Position numbers and translations under genes: made by a program
Shown: positions 1 to 11,640 of the stretch, piece by piece
How the letters are laid out: every line of letters starts with the position of its first letter
Position numbering within the stretch: position 1 is the stretch's first letter
Notes under the pieces: generated by a model
What the model was told of the DNA's origin: nothing
What the model saw: the letters and a program-made list of their open reading frames with translations, nothing else
The model's database searches: none
Assembly (NCBI RefSeq): GCF_027887165.1
Contig: NC_077229.1
Span: 370,755,501-370,819,500 of the forward strand
Source: Monodelphis domestica
Lineage: Eukaryota; Chordata; Mammalia; Didelphimorphia; Didelphidae
Direction: 5' to 3'
DNA length: 64,000 nt

Positions 1-460
1 ATATTTATGTGACTTTAAATCTGAGCTAGATTTCAAACTCTAGGGAGAGTTTTCAGACAGTACTAAAAGCTTAAATAATTTGTCCATTGCTACATATTAG
101 GGGACAGAGTCAGATATAAAAGAGAAAAATTTTAAATGTCCCTTCCTGTGATGACCTTCCATTCAATAAAGGAAAATAAAAATATGCAGAAAGATAAGTA
201 TTATAGAAACTTTAAGGAAAGGCTTGGAATTGACTTTTTGGAAAGCAAAATCCATTCTACAGTATAATAAAGTCCTTTATTGTGGAGATTTTTAAAATTG
301 TGAAATTAAATGTACTTAAAGAAAATAAAACCATTTCTTTTTGACGGGGAGCCTCACTTAGAGACACACTGAGTTTTATTTAGCCCAACTAGAGAAATTC
401 AGTTAGTGAATAAGTTGGTAAGTTATTAAGGGCAGTGCATAATCATCTTTTAAAATAATT
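1..460. other. No gene; AT-rich DNA with faint MIR-like trace
   Basis: No coding signal is visible. Around 40-130 there is a weak resemblance to the antisense core of an old tRNA-derived SINE, too decayed to place firmly. The segment ends where the L1 5' end begins. Confidence 0.4.
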
Positions 461-559
461 TGTGGAGACTTCCAGGTAAACATGGAGGCAGTGTAGACTT
501 AGGTCTCTTCGTCTAGAAGGAAATGGAAGAAAAATCCAGACTACAGAGGAAATAACAGA

Positions 560-1460
560 AGAGGACATACAAATAAATGCTCACAAACCTTCCCGAAAAA
601 TGGGAATTGGCCACAAGCTCTTCGAGAATTTAAATTGGAGCTTATCAAAAAGATGGAAGGATTTTGGCATGAAAAGTGGGAAATAGTTCAAAAAGAAAAA
701 ACAGATTAAAGGACAAGAACTGCCAATTGGAGAAACAGCTGGAAGCCATCAAAAGAAGGATAGACCAAACCAGAAAGGAAAATGAAAAGATTTTAGTAGA
801 AAACTAGTCCTTAAAGACCAGTATTAAGCAATTGGAAGCCAATAATCTTGCAAAACAGCAAGAATTAATAAAGCAAAGTCAAAAGACTGACAAAACAGAA
901 GAAAACATAAAATATCTCACTGACAAGATGATAGAACAAGAAAACTGGTCTCGAAGAGACAATTTGAGAATGACTGGTCTACCTGAAAAGCCAGAAATGA
1001 ACAGAAATCTTAACATCATACTACAAAAAAAAATATATTCACAAAAACTGCACTAACGTTCTTGAAGAAGGGGGCAATATAGACATTGAAAGAGTTCATA
1101 GAACATCCTCTACACTAAATCCTCAAAAGACAACCCCCAGCATGTAATTGCTAAATTCAAGAGCTTGCAAGCTAAGGAGAAAATTTTACAAGCCAGAAAG
1201 AGACAATTCAGATATCAAGAAGCACCAATCACTATTATATAAGATCTGGCAGCTTTCACACTAAAGGACCACAAGGCTTGGATTATGATATTCAGAAAGG
1301 CAAAAGAATTGGGTCTTCAACCAAGGATCACCTACCCATCAAAATTAACTATATACTTCCAGGAGAAAGTATGGGCATTCAACAAAATAGAAGATTTCCA
1401 AGTATTTGTAGAGAAAAGACTAGAACTAAGTGGAAAGTTTGATATCCAAACATAAAAAAA
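560..1460 (+). pseudogene. L1 ORF1 remnant (RNA-binding chaperone)
   Basis: Translation in shifting frames gives the coiled-coil part (residues like KQQELIKQSQKTDKTEENIKYL at about 850-925), the RRM-type stretch (RRDNLRMTGLPEKPE near 950-990) and the C-terminal domain (RVHRTSSTLNPQK at about 1090-1135, RQFRYQEAPI at 1200-1230). The longest open piece is 832-1056. The same blocks occur in the same order in the copy at 43100-43900, which supports the identification. ORF1p normally binds L1 RNA as a trimer. Stops (for example at 708, 805 and 1054) and frameshifts rule out a product. Confidence 0.8.
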
Positions 1461-2169
1461 AAAACAAGAGAAACATAAAATGGTAAATAAGAAAGAAAGA
1501 GGAAAGGGAATTTTTTTTCTTAAATCTTCATCTTTACGGGCTTCAATAAGATCAAATTGATTATATTAATATATGGAAAAATGTTATTTGTAACTCTCAA
1601 AAATTATATTCACTACTATAGTAATTAGAATCATTCACATGTAGAGATTTGGGTAATAAGTGGTAGAAGATGACATGCAAAAAAGGGCGGGGGTAATAGA
1701 AGATGGTACCAAGAGAAACTTGAAGGAATAAGATAAATAGGATAATCTATATCACACAAAGAAGCACATGAGAAGAGGAGGGGAAGAATACAATTATATG
1801 AAGGAGAGGAAGAGAGTGCCTAATAGGTACAACTTAAACCTTAGTCTCAGTGAAATCAATTCTTAGAAGGAAGAGCATCTAGATCAATGGGGGTATAGAC
1901 TTGAAAGTGAGAAGGGAAAACCAAGGGGGAGGCAGTGGGGCAGGGAGCACAAAAAGGGAGGAAAAGAAAGGGGAGAGGGAACTTAACAGACCTTAAAAAC
2001 ATAAGAAGAAGGGAAGAAAAAGGGAGGGGAAGAAAAGGAAGCATAATAAGGGTAGGGATTAGGGGACTGATTAAAAGCAAACCACTGTTTCAAAAGAATA
2101 TAGCAAAAGAAGAAAGGGCAGAAGTAGGAGAGGATATCAGAATGCTGGGGAATACACAAGTGGTAATCA

Positions 2170-3255
2170 AAACTTTGAAAATGAATGGGATAAACTCACT
2201 CATGAATAAAAGCAAATAGCAGAGTGGATTACAAAACAAAATCCTACCATATGTTGTCTACAACAAACACATATGAGGAAGATAGACACTCATGAGGTTA
2301 GAATTAAAGGTTGGAGCAAAATCTACTGGGCCTCAATTAAGAAAAAGAAGGCAGGAGTTGCAATCATGATATCTGATGAAGTCAAAGTAAAAATAGATCT
2401 GATTAAAAGGGATAATGAAGGTAATTACACCCTGATAAAAGGCAGTATAGACAATGAGGGAATATTAGTAGCCAACATGAATGCATCAAATGGTATAGCA
2501 TCCACATTTCTAAAGGTGAAACTAGTGGAGCTCAAGGACAAAATAGATAGTAAAACTGTACTAGTGGGAAACATGAACCATCCTCTATCAGATCTAGATA
2601 AATCAAACCAAAAAATAAATAAGAAAGAGGTAATAGATGTGAATTAAATCTTAGAAAAATAAGAGTTAATAGATATGTGGAGAAAAACAAATAGGCACAA
2701 AAAGGAATAACCTTCTTTTCAGTAGCACATGGTACATTCACAGAGACTGACCATTAACTAGGGCATAATAACATGGCAAACAAGTGCAAAAAAGCAAAAA
2801 TAATAAATGCAACCTTTTCAGATCATAATGCAATAAAATAATAATTACTAATGGTACATGAAAAGACAAGACAAAAACTAATTGTAAATTAAATAATATG
2901 ATTCCACAAAATTGATTAAAGGACAAATCAGAGAAACAATTAATAATTTCTTTGAAGAAAATGACATTGATGAAGCATTCTTTCAAAATCTATAGGATGC
3001 AGTCAAAGAAGTAATCAGGGGGAAATTTATATCCTTAAGTTTATATATTAAAAATTAGGGAGGGAAGAAGTCAATGAATTGGACTGGAAATCAAAAACTT
3101 GAAAGAGAATAAATTAAAAATCTCTAGATGAAAACTAAATTAGAGATACTAAAAATTAAAGGAGAAATTAATAAAATTGAAAGTGAAAGAACTATTGGAT
3201 TAATAAATAAGACTAGAAGCTGGTATTTTGAAAAAAACAAATAAAATAGACAAAG
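2170..3255 (+). pseudogene. L1 ORF2 endonuclease-domain remnant
   Basis: Frame pieces read MNGINS (about 2180), the AP-endonuclease-like KKKAGVAIMISDEVKVK (about 2340-2400), RDNEGNYTLIKGSID (about 2410-2455), a degraded VGNMNHPLSDLDKS (the catalytic GDFN site reads GNMN here, about 2560-2605) and HGTFTETDH (about 2727-2752), followed by the SDHNAIK motif near 2820. The order follows the L1 endonuclease domain. The change of the catalytic aspartate region and several stops show loss of function. The piece ends around NKIDKVL, where the deletion junction starts. Confidence 0.8.
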
Positions 3256-3284
3256 TACTGGTCAGCAGACTGGTCAGCAGTACT

Positions 3285-4075
3285 GCCACCCAGCAGACTG
3301 GCTAATATGACAGTAAGGGAAAGTAATAAATGTTGGAGGGGATGTGGCAAAATTGGGACTTTAATGCATTGCTGCTAGAGTTGTGAATTGATCCAGCCAT
3401 TCTTGAGGGTAATTTGGAACTATGTCCGAAGGGCACTAAAAGTCTGCCTGCCCTTGATCCAGCCATACCACTGCTGGGTTTGTACCCCAAAGAGATCATA
3501 AGGAAAAAGACTTGTGCAAGAATATTCATACCTGGGCTCTTTATGGTGACAAAAAAAATGGAAAATGAGGGAATGCCCTCCAAATGGGAAATGGCTGAAC
3601 AAATTGTGGTTTATATTGGTGATGGAATACGATTGTGCTCAAAGGAATAATGAACTGTGAACTGGAATAACATCCAGGAATTGATAGAGAGTAAAAGGAG
3701 CAGAACCAGGAGAACAATATATACAGAGACTGATACACTGTGTCACAATTGAATGTAATGGACTTCTCTATTAGTAGCAATGCAATGATCCAGAACAATT
3801 TGGAGGGATTTATGAGAAAGAATGCTATCCACATCCAAAGGAAGAACTGTGGGAGCAGAAACACAGAAGAAAAACAACTACTTGATCACATGTGTTGATG
3901 GGGATATGATTGGGGATATAGACTCTAAATGATCATCCTAGTGCAAACATCAATAATATGAAAATAGGCTTTGATCAAAGACACATGTAAAATCCAGTGG
4001 AGTTGTGCATTGGCTATTGGAGTGGGTGGGGCAAAGGAAGGGAAAGAACATGACTCTTAAAACCAAGGAAAAATA
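3285..4075 (+). mobile_element. L1 ORF2 C-terminus and 3'UTR of the 461-4075 copy
   Basis: After the junction the sequence resumes at the ORF2 C-terminal block (ANMTVRESNKCWRG-like, then LDPAIPLLGLYPKE at 3452-3490) and runs through the end of ORF2 into a 3'UTR that peters out at about 4075. No clean poly-A tail or target duplication is visible, so the 3' boundary is approximate. Confidence 0.75.
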
Positions 4076-4169
4076 TTCTACTTCTTTGACAACTCTTGAA
4101 TACACTCCCAGTTCTCCATTAACATAATCATAGCCCCAGTTCCCAGCACACATTTCTTCATGTAAACGA

Positions 4170-4695
4170 TTATATAGTCTTCAAATTGGCCTCAAATATT
4201 TCCCCATTCCAATTCATCCTGCTCTCATATGCCCAAGTTAGTTTCTAAAGCATGGATCTAATAATATCATTTTGTGACTCAATGAGTTCCAGTGGCTTCC
4301 TATTACTTCAATAACCTAATATAAATTCCAGTATTTTGGCATATAAGTCCAAACCACTTGTCTATGTTAATTTCTAGTGTTCTGGAATTAATGTTTCTCA
4401 AATAAAGAAGTCTCTGGTAATAACTTTTACCTCTTGGATTCCTTTTCAGTTTTGTTTAAGACTTGACCAAAGTCAGAGTTTTTTGTTTGTTTGTTCCCCA
4501 GTCTGCCTCACTCCAGTTGCAACTGCCTTTCCTCCAAAGACTATCTACTCTCTACTTTGGGTTTATTAAATGAACTCAGTCATTTAAATATTTTCAACAA
4601 AATTATGTTCCTTTAAATTGTGTACCTTTCTTTGTACCTCTGGCTTTTATCCCAGTGTCTTGAATCTAGTAAATGCTCAAGAAATTTTGTTTCAC
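4170..4695 (+). repeat. LINE L2 3'-end relic
   Basis: The segment has the order of the L2 3' end: a 'ccagtggcttcctattact' block near 4300, a middle region, and a tail reading as a decayed 'cagtgcctagaa...tagtaaatgctcaa' at 4655-4690. L2 is an ancient mammalian LINE, and this copy is non-coding and heavily diverged. Confidence 0.55.
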
Positions 4696-4697
4696 AG

Positions 4698-5160
4698 GAG
4701 CTGGAGCCAAGATGGCAGCTCAGTAGCAGGAAAAACTTGGAGCCACTCAGAAATTTCTTCCAAACCAATCATTAAAAAGCATTTCAAAATGACAAAATCA
4801 AAACAGAATAAGTAAAGGGGCTCTTCCACTGGATAGAGCATGAAAAAATAGGCAGTGGGAGGTGATTCCTACACTATAAGTGGGAAAAACTTCACAGAGA
4901 CTAACAACCCGCCCACCCCCACCATGCCAGTGAGAACCAGGGATAAAGTAATCTCCAAATTCTTGGGGGCTGTCTGAAAGCACCACCAATTCACCCCTGA
5001 GGATCATGCCAGACCTGGGCAGTGAGACTCCCACACAGCCAAAGCCACAGCAAAAGTCACCGAATCCCCAGTCACAACAGCTGCAGCCACAGTGTCAAGA
5101 AAAGCAGTAGCAGCATCAAGAGAAATTCTGGTTCATTGACAACCAAACCAAATACTAATT
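4698..5160 (+). mobile_element. L1 5'UTR fragment, 3'-truncated
   Basis: It starts with gagccaagatggcagctcag, matching the 'caagatggcgg' opening of the L1 at 42311. It continues with a GC-richer, CAG-rich stretch (5030-5120) unlike the AT-rich flanks. No ORF1 body follows, so only the 5' end is present, possibly deleted after insertion. It directly abuts the L2 tail. Confidence 0.55.
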
Positions 5161-5279
5161 TAAACAAAAAGTTTACCATAATATTATACTTCTATATGAC
5201 TTTGGAAGATTGGGGCTCAATATATGAGTTTGAGAATATTTTACAAAAACTAATTCCTAGAAAAATAAGGCTCAGTAAA

Positions 5280-5455
5280 TGGAAGGACTTCTCAACTTGG
5301 AGTCAGAAGGGCTTAGATTTAAAACTCTCCTCTGATAAGGCTAAGTCACACAATTGATTTATGCTTCAGGTTCCTGCAAAATAATGATATTAATATGTGT
5401 AGTGGTAACATGGTAGTTACAAGGCTCAATTGAATTAACTCATGAAAAAACACTC
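5280..5455 (+). repeat. MIR-type SINE relic
   Basis: Decayed MIR order is visible: 'ggagtcagaagg' (5300), 'aagtcacacaattgatttatgcttcaggttcctgc' (about 5342-5377), then 'aataatgatattaatatg' and 'gtagttacaaggctcaattgaatt'. It is non-coding and ancient. Confidence 0.5.
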
Positions 5456-5459
5456 AATG

Positions 5460-8330
5460 TGTTTTTTTTAAACCTGAAAGTGTGATTTAAATATTTCCAT
5501 AACTCCTCTACCATTCAGGTTTGAGTTATTTTCCTGATTGGCATCCCTATGTCTCTGAATGTTGGAAATTAGTTTGGATTCTGACAATTTAAGATATCTT
5601 TGAACCTGTGACACTGGATAAATGGGGAAGGGACTTCAGATTTGGAAAGACTTCTTGAGAAAAATGAGAGGAAAAAGCCAACATTTGATTGGTGGATGAG
5701 ATATTTCTGTGAAGAGTCACACATACAGAGAATTTGGTCGTCAGCATATCACTTGAGTTCTCATACATGAAACTTTGGTGACTGCTAAGATATGATTATC
5801 TCAACCACTTACAAACACTATATTTCATACTCTGTAATAAAGAGATTTCCCCCCCTATGTTTTCATTTTCCTGCTGTAACCTGTGAACATTATGTCCAAT
5901 TTATTTTTTCTGAATATTTTAATAACAAATTATTCTAATCATTCATGGTTGTCTATTGTGCAGCCATGCTTAGCAGAGGAATAAGTTCAAAATTATTTAA
6001 TTATTTTCTCCTAAGGAGAATCCAGAGAAAAAGGCTTTTATTCAAAGTTTCTAAACAAAAGTATCTTCTCCTTCATAAATTTGTTTGGTAGATTGAAATA
6101 GCCTTTTACAACATGCCATTTGGAAAGAGAAGAGTAAAGCAGTGACTGCATAGCCATGGTTAGATATGATCCTGCCTTGCTGACTGCCCTTATTGCCATT
6201 TCCATAAATTGTAAAAAAAAAAAAAGCATTTCCTAATTCTTGTTTTGGTAGTTACTTATCCATGCCACATATGGAACAACTCTTTTATGTTAGATATATT
6301 TGCATATATCTTAATTGTGGTTTTAGATATTAAATCCATAGTCATGATTATCATTCTCTTCAGTATTAGAATTTAACTTTTACTATCATTCTGTATAATT
6401 CATGTTTAAAATGAAGAAAAATTTTTAAAAAACCTACCAAAGTGTGGTTAAATATATAATTATGTACTTTAGGTCATGCAATGTGTTCAGATATTTTAGC
6501 TGACACTACTCTGTAATTATTAGATCCTCTTGTTGATAAGACAAAATAATTCTACCATTATTAAATGCCTAAACTTGAATACAAGGTCCAACTCATTTCC
6601 TTTTAAAGTAAATGTCAAGCCTACTTTCTCTATTCCCATTCCTGATTGTTTCACCTAATTTCCTCCATTAACTTTTCCTCTAATGGAGAGAGTGGAGGCA
6701 GGGTAGATTGTTACATACCTGTAGAGTCAAAATATTTGTAACTAGTTCCATTGGAAGTTCTTTAATTTGATCTCCCACTAGAGCTCAATAAATGAGGCTT
6801 TTTATGCAAATGATATTGTTTAAATTATTATTTTATAAATTATTGAGGAACACTTATGTCTGGCAAATTTAACTAATAGGACTATATTGGCCCTTTGGCC
6901 CAGTTCCCTGCCATATTTCCATACATTATGGATTGCAAAACTGAGGCAAACAAGGCATTGTGGGAGTTCTCTGAGGCCTTGGCCAAGTTTTACTGATGAA
7001 ACTTTTTACCAAATCAGAGAAGAATGCAGAGGGATTTTGCAGAATTTGCTATTGATCCAAAACTGACAATATTATTTCTGTCCTGATTTTTTAGTCCATG
7101 TCAAACTTTATAAACTTCCATAGTCCTAAAATAGCACATGTAGACAAGGTAGACAGCCAGGTTAGAAAAAGTATAGGAAAGTAAACTATTCTTTGCTATT
7201 TGAAAAATGGTCATGAAAGAATAATATTTTCTACATATTTACATATTAATGGCAATTTCAGAATCAACACAAGTGAACATTGTAATATGGATTGTAAATA
7301 TTTCTTGGATTCAGATGACAAATTTCCTTCATAATAATCAAGTAGTCTGTTGACTATGATCTAGGTCAAGTAATAACTTTGTTCTGTCATCTGTAAACTA
7401 AGAATCTTTTTTAAAAATCATCAAATCTTTTGATGAAATATGTTATATAAATGCAAATACCATGCTTGGATTAGACATTTAAGAGTCTAGTCTCATGTTC
7501 AGTGACACATTATTCCTTTCATATTTCCTTCTCAGTTATCTTATGGGAACATCATTGTTGTGTTTTCATAAATGTACTTATAATATACTTGATTATCTGA
7601 ATCTTCATCTTTGATCATTTTAATATGACTTTATTATCTTTTTCTAATGCTAAATAAAAATATTTCAAATTCATTAATGAAAGTATAATAATATATACTG
7701 AGAACAAACCAAGGACATGTTACTATTTGCTTTAAAACAAACATTGTTGATATTCATGTTAATAGACCTGAGTTTCCAATAACTGTTAATATGTTTGTAA
7801 TTTATATACCTTCTTTAAAGGGTAGTGATGATGAAATTCACAATAAGAGACTAGCCAAAGAGTATTACCACATCTGTATTGAAGTCAGATACAAAGCAAT
7901 TTACTGGGTCATAAGAAACATAAATAAAAAAGAAATTGTCTTAAAAGTACAATTGTCATAGGAATATGTTTGTTTTATATACAATGCCAGACAACTAGGT
8001 TTCTTTTTAAACTAAATCGACAAGTTTTCTAACCAATTTTATCTTTTTCAAAATTGTTAATAACATAAATCACTGCCAAATACAATTCTAGGCATTGCCT
8101 CTATCGCTATGTAGATATTTGTATATTTCTATGCAAATATTTTCAAGCTTGCATAAGTCAACATTTCCGCTCTATATCCTTTCCATAGAAAGACTATTTT
8201 TTTTGCTTGTTTTTAGGATATTCCAGACTCCCACCCTCAATACAACTCATTTCCTCCATAATTATGGCCCAGAGACTAGAGTTTGATTTCTAGAGCACTA
8301 ATATTATAAATATAGTATTGTGGACTCCTA
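5460..8330. other. No gene seen; unique AT-rich DNA
   Basis: Only short chance reading frames occur (the longest is about 60 codons). No repeat family, RNA gene or regulatory array is recognised. A poly-A run of 13 at about 6211-6223 has no recognisable element attached. Confidence 0.4.
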
Positions 8331-8690
8331 CTAGTTTTTCTATGCCCTGAAGTAACTCGTTTCATCATGATCCCACAACATTCCAAATCCATGAAATCCC
8401 TCTTCTCAGATCCATTTTCTTGCATTGCTACTTTCTGAAGGTTGAAGACTAACTTTCTAGAACATCTACAACTGGATAAATGGTCTTCTCCATCTCTAAC
8501 TTCATTAAATTTATTGTAGACACAGGTATTCCTGGTTATGGAACTGTAGCTCTACTTCCTTTTATTGCGCCTTCCTTCTCTAAGCTATTCTTTCTAAGAT
8601 ATTTTCCCATTTTTTTTCCCACTTGTACCTCTACCTAGGCACTGCGTCACACTTCAGTATTTGTTTGATATGGTGACCAATGAATGAATG
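8330..8690 (+). repeat. Possible L2-like relic
   Basis: Pyrimidine-rich text ends in a short 'aatgaatgaatga' tail (8680-8692), as L2 3' ends often do. The internal match is weak and the assignment is tentative. Confidence 0.25.
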
Positions 8691-8880
8691 ATTATTTTTT
8701 AAACTCTTACCTTCTATCTTAGTATCAATTCAAAGACAGAAGAGCTACAAGTGTTAGGCAATTAGGGTTAAATGTGACTTGCTCAGTGTCACACAGCTAG
8801 GAATTGTCTAAGGCCAGATTTGAACCTAATTCCACCCAATTCCAGGCTTCATGCTCTTTCCACTGTGCAAGTTAGATGTC
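8691..8880 (-). repeat. tRNA-derived marsupial-type SINE
   Basis: On the minus strand it reads from a 'cacagtggaaagagc' head, through box-B-like 'aggttcaaatctggcc', 'agctgtgtgacactgagcaagtcac' and 'cctaattgcctaac', to the tail 'gaattgatactaagatagaaggtaagagttt' (given here in parts). That is the full order of the tRNA-derived SINE seen intact at 43943. It is decayed and non-coding. Confidence 0.75.
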
Positions 8881-8889
8881 TCAATCAAC

Positions 8890-9060
8890 AAATATTGAGT
8901 ATGTTTTTTTTTTGACAGGCTTTGTACTAGGCAATGAGAATGCAGAGATTAAAAAATGAGACTCGATTCTCTAAAGGAGCTTATGTTCATTTCAGAATTT
9001 TTACACATAAATATTGATAGAATAAAAATAAAAGCTATTCAAGGTAATTGGGAAGAAAAA
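8890..9060 (+). repeat. Ancient interspersed repeat, 5' part
   Basis: Text resembling 'caacaaatattgagta...ctttgtactaggcaatgagaatgcagag' matches the opening of an old mammalian repeat also seen at 24200-24260, 36060-36180 and 47500-48000. Its class is not settled by eye. Confidence 0.4.
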
Positions 9061-11040
9061 GTATACAGATAAATGACTTTTGTCAAGTTTACCTGACAAA
9101 TTTGTCCTTGTTGATATGTATACTTAGCAAATTTATGAAAGGGAAAAATATTGGTTCAGTATATTTTGAATTTGTTAAAACCATGCAAGCATGCCTGAAA
9201 TTGGAAATTATGTATTAAGAGTAATATATTTTGGTAGAATATGCCTCACTTAAATAGTATATTGTTGATAAAATAGATTCTTCAAAAGCTTTGAAAATAT
9301 ATAGTCAGTAACTATATAATCTAATTTTAGATAGCATAATTACCTTCATATAATCAACCTACCAAACATATTTAACCCTTAGTTTTTCACTAATTGGTCC
9401 AAACTCCACTAAACTTTGGTTTAAATAAATTTCATGAGGAATAAATAATTATAAATTATAGAATATAAAAAATTATAAATAAAGCCAAAACAAGTTTAAA
9501 GTGATAACTGATATGATAGGCTATCATTTTATCTTTCATGTTGTTGTCTTTATTGTTTGTTTCATGGATTACTTATCAGAAAATTATTATAGAATTTACT
9601 CCTGAATGCATGCAGAGTAAAACTTGATTTGTAATTTAAATTATATCAAATTAGAACATTTAAAATTTCAATTACAATTAATGGCAGCAATTAATTCAGA
9701 CTTATTAGTCTCAAGCTTATTTCTGATTCCAGATGCTGACATTTTCAAGCAAGTGGGAAATAGTTGGTAAATTTATGTGATAAACAAAATAATCAGAGGC
9801 TTTATGTCAGCTATTTATTCATTACAAAGATGTTAAGATGTTTCCATCTGGTTTACTTTGGCAGTAAGGGATCTACATATAATAATACTGTCAAATCAGC
9901 AATAGAATAATATTAAAAATCTTCCATTATTCTTCAAGTAAGAACCAAGACATATAAATCCCCACAGTGATTAAATGAATCTCTACTATTAGAATGGGAA
10001 GGGAACAAATATTCAGATTTGTTATCTTGTGCATGCATTAAGTATAAACCATGAATCATTTTGAATCAGTGGTTCCTATTAAGTATGATACAGAAGCTAA
10101 TTTATAACCAACAAATTATTTGTTTAAAATATTTAAATGTTGGAGATTAAAAATATGTAAGCAGTAAAACAATATTTCTGATATCCAAATGAAAAAAAGT
10201 TATGTTTTTGATCATTTGTACTTTTCTTTTTCAAATGTGATACATGCAAATTGGATAATTCTTTATTTACTAGAGAATATAATCAATTCTTATGTATTTG
10301 AAGCAAAAATCGAGAATTTTTGAAGCCATGTCTATTTTAGTCATTATTTCATCATTGTTCTCATTTATAATTTTCCATCTTTCCATAGATTTACTTTTCA
10401 TAGAACTTCCTATAGTTTCCATAATTTGTTTGAAATATCTTATAAGTAGTTTACACAATATTTAATCATTGATTTTTCATAAATATTAAAGAAAAATGGG
10501 CAGATGTAGATGACATTCAAGTAAAATTGGGAAAAATTAGTGAACCTTACCTCATATGTTATGGGTCCTCTTTCTCAAGATATTATCATGAAATAGAAAC
10601 TAATAACTAATGCATTGAAGTTTTTTAAATAAACTTTATTTTCTGTTTTATGTAGAGTTCTCTGCTCTGCAATTCCCTGTTTCCCTTTTTTCTGCCTGTG
10701 TATCATATTGCTAAACTTCAGGGATCTTATAGCACTTATTTTTGATGCTATATTTCTAAAAGTGGATAATGAGAGGAGCACATTTTTGTCATTTTAGGAT
10801 TGCAAATCCACTAGTATCATTTTGTGAATTTGGAATAAGTGTTTTATTTTTCTCTGAATTTCAAATCACTTAGTACTCTTTCCATAGATTATAAGCTCCT
10901 AAAAGGTAGTGAATATTTCATTGTTAACTTTGAATCTCTAGTACCTATTATGGAAAAAACATGAATTAAAATAAATTAGGTCAATTTCTTAGCTACAGAA
11001 GTAATTGCAAAAGCTTCTTCTTGAAGTATAGTTGTCCTTA
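9061..11040. other. No gene seen; AT-rich DNA
   Basis: No coding or RNA gene is recognised. About 10860-10960 has a faint L2-tail look ('agctcctaaaaggtag ... tctctagtacctatt'). The rest is unassigned. Confidence 0.4.
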
Positions 11041-11046
11041 TCAATT

Positions 11047-11054
11047 GAGAGAGA

Positions 11055-11099
<45 letters not shown>
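11047..11099. repeat. (GA)n microsatellite
   Basis: Dinucleotide GA repeat, interrupted at the left and perfect from about 11063 to 11099. Confidence 0.95.
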
Positions 11100-11101
<2 letters not shown>

Positions 11102-11459
11102 TGTAAGATACAGAGACAGAAAAAGGAAGAGGGAGAAGGAAAATGAGTGAGAGACAGATCAATAACATTTTAGGTAAAAAACTTTTGTCAAAATCTTTTT
11201 CCTGTCTTCTTTATGCACTTATTATATGAAATAGTTGTTATTCAAGTTATAAATATTCTATATGGATAAGTAAACATATGTTAAAATGAACTATGCACAT
11301 AATTTCTGTGATTTGATTCTTGGCTTGATATGAATAATTTCAAAGTGTTCAAGTATGTCTCACATCTTCTGTACTTGAAGGATCCCTAAAGTGGACTCAG
11401 AAAACCTTTGTTTATATTCTGTCTTGAATACTTTCATATGACTTATATTAACAGAATCT

Positions 11460-11640
11460 AAAAAATATCTTAGCGATTCTAAAGTCCAACCCATACCATT
11501 TCACAGTTAATGAAAAATAGCCTCAAAAGGTTAAGCAATTTGCCAATATCATAGAGTTAATATGTGGCAGAGCTAGGATTTTAACCAACATCTTTTAGCT
11601 ATAATTCCTTAAATCTTTGTCTAGCATCACCATAAGGCTC
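11460..11640 (-). repeat. MIR-type SINE relic, antisense
   Basis: It reads 'aagtccaaccc...catttcacagttaatg...ggttaagcaatttgcc...gcagagctaggattt', the reverse complement of the MIR core region. It is strongly diverged. Confidence 0.5.

Larger units (their letters stand above)
461..4075 (+). mobile_element. L1 LINE, both ends present, reverse transcriptase missing
   Basis: The copy begins with an L1-type 5' end (gtggagacttccaggtaaac), then carries ORF1 remnants (about 560-1460), a purine-rich inter-ORF linker (1470-2160), the ORF2 endonuclease part (about 2170-3255), and, after an abrupt junction at 3255-3300, only the last ~120 codons of ORF2 and a 3'UTR. The central ORF2 region with the reverse transcriptase and its YADD-type motif is absent. 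All reading frames carry stops, so it is dead. The 3' part matches the other L1 3' ends in this window (15.2 kb, 18.4 kb, 44.1 kb and 52 kb). L1s mobilise by target-primed reverse transcription; this one could only have done so before the deletion, or in trans. Confidence 0.85.

Noticed and set aside
1856..2080. Minus-strand hydrophobic frame of 74 codons
   Set aside because: Antisense of the purine-rich L1 linker; Leu/Phe/Pro-rich content is a composition effect.
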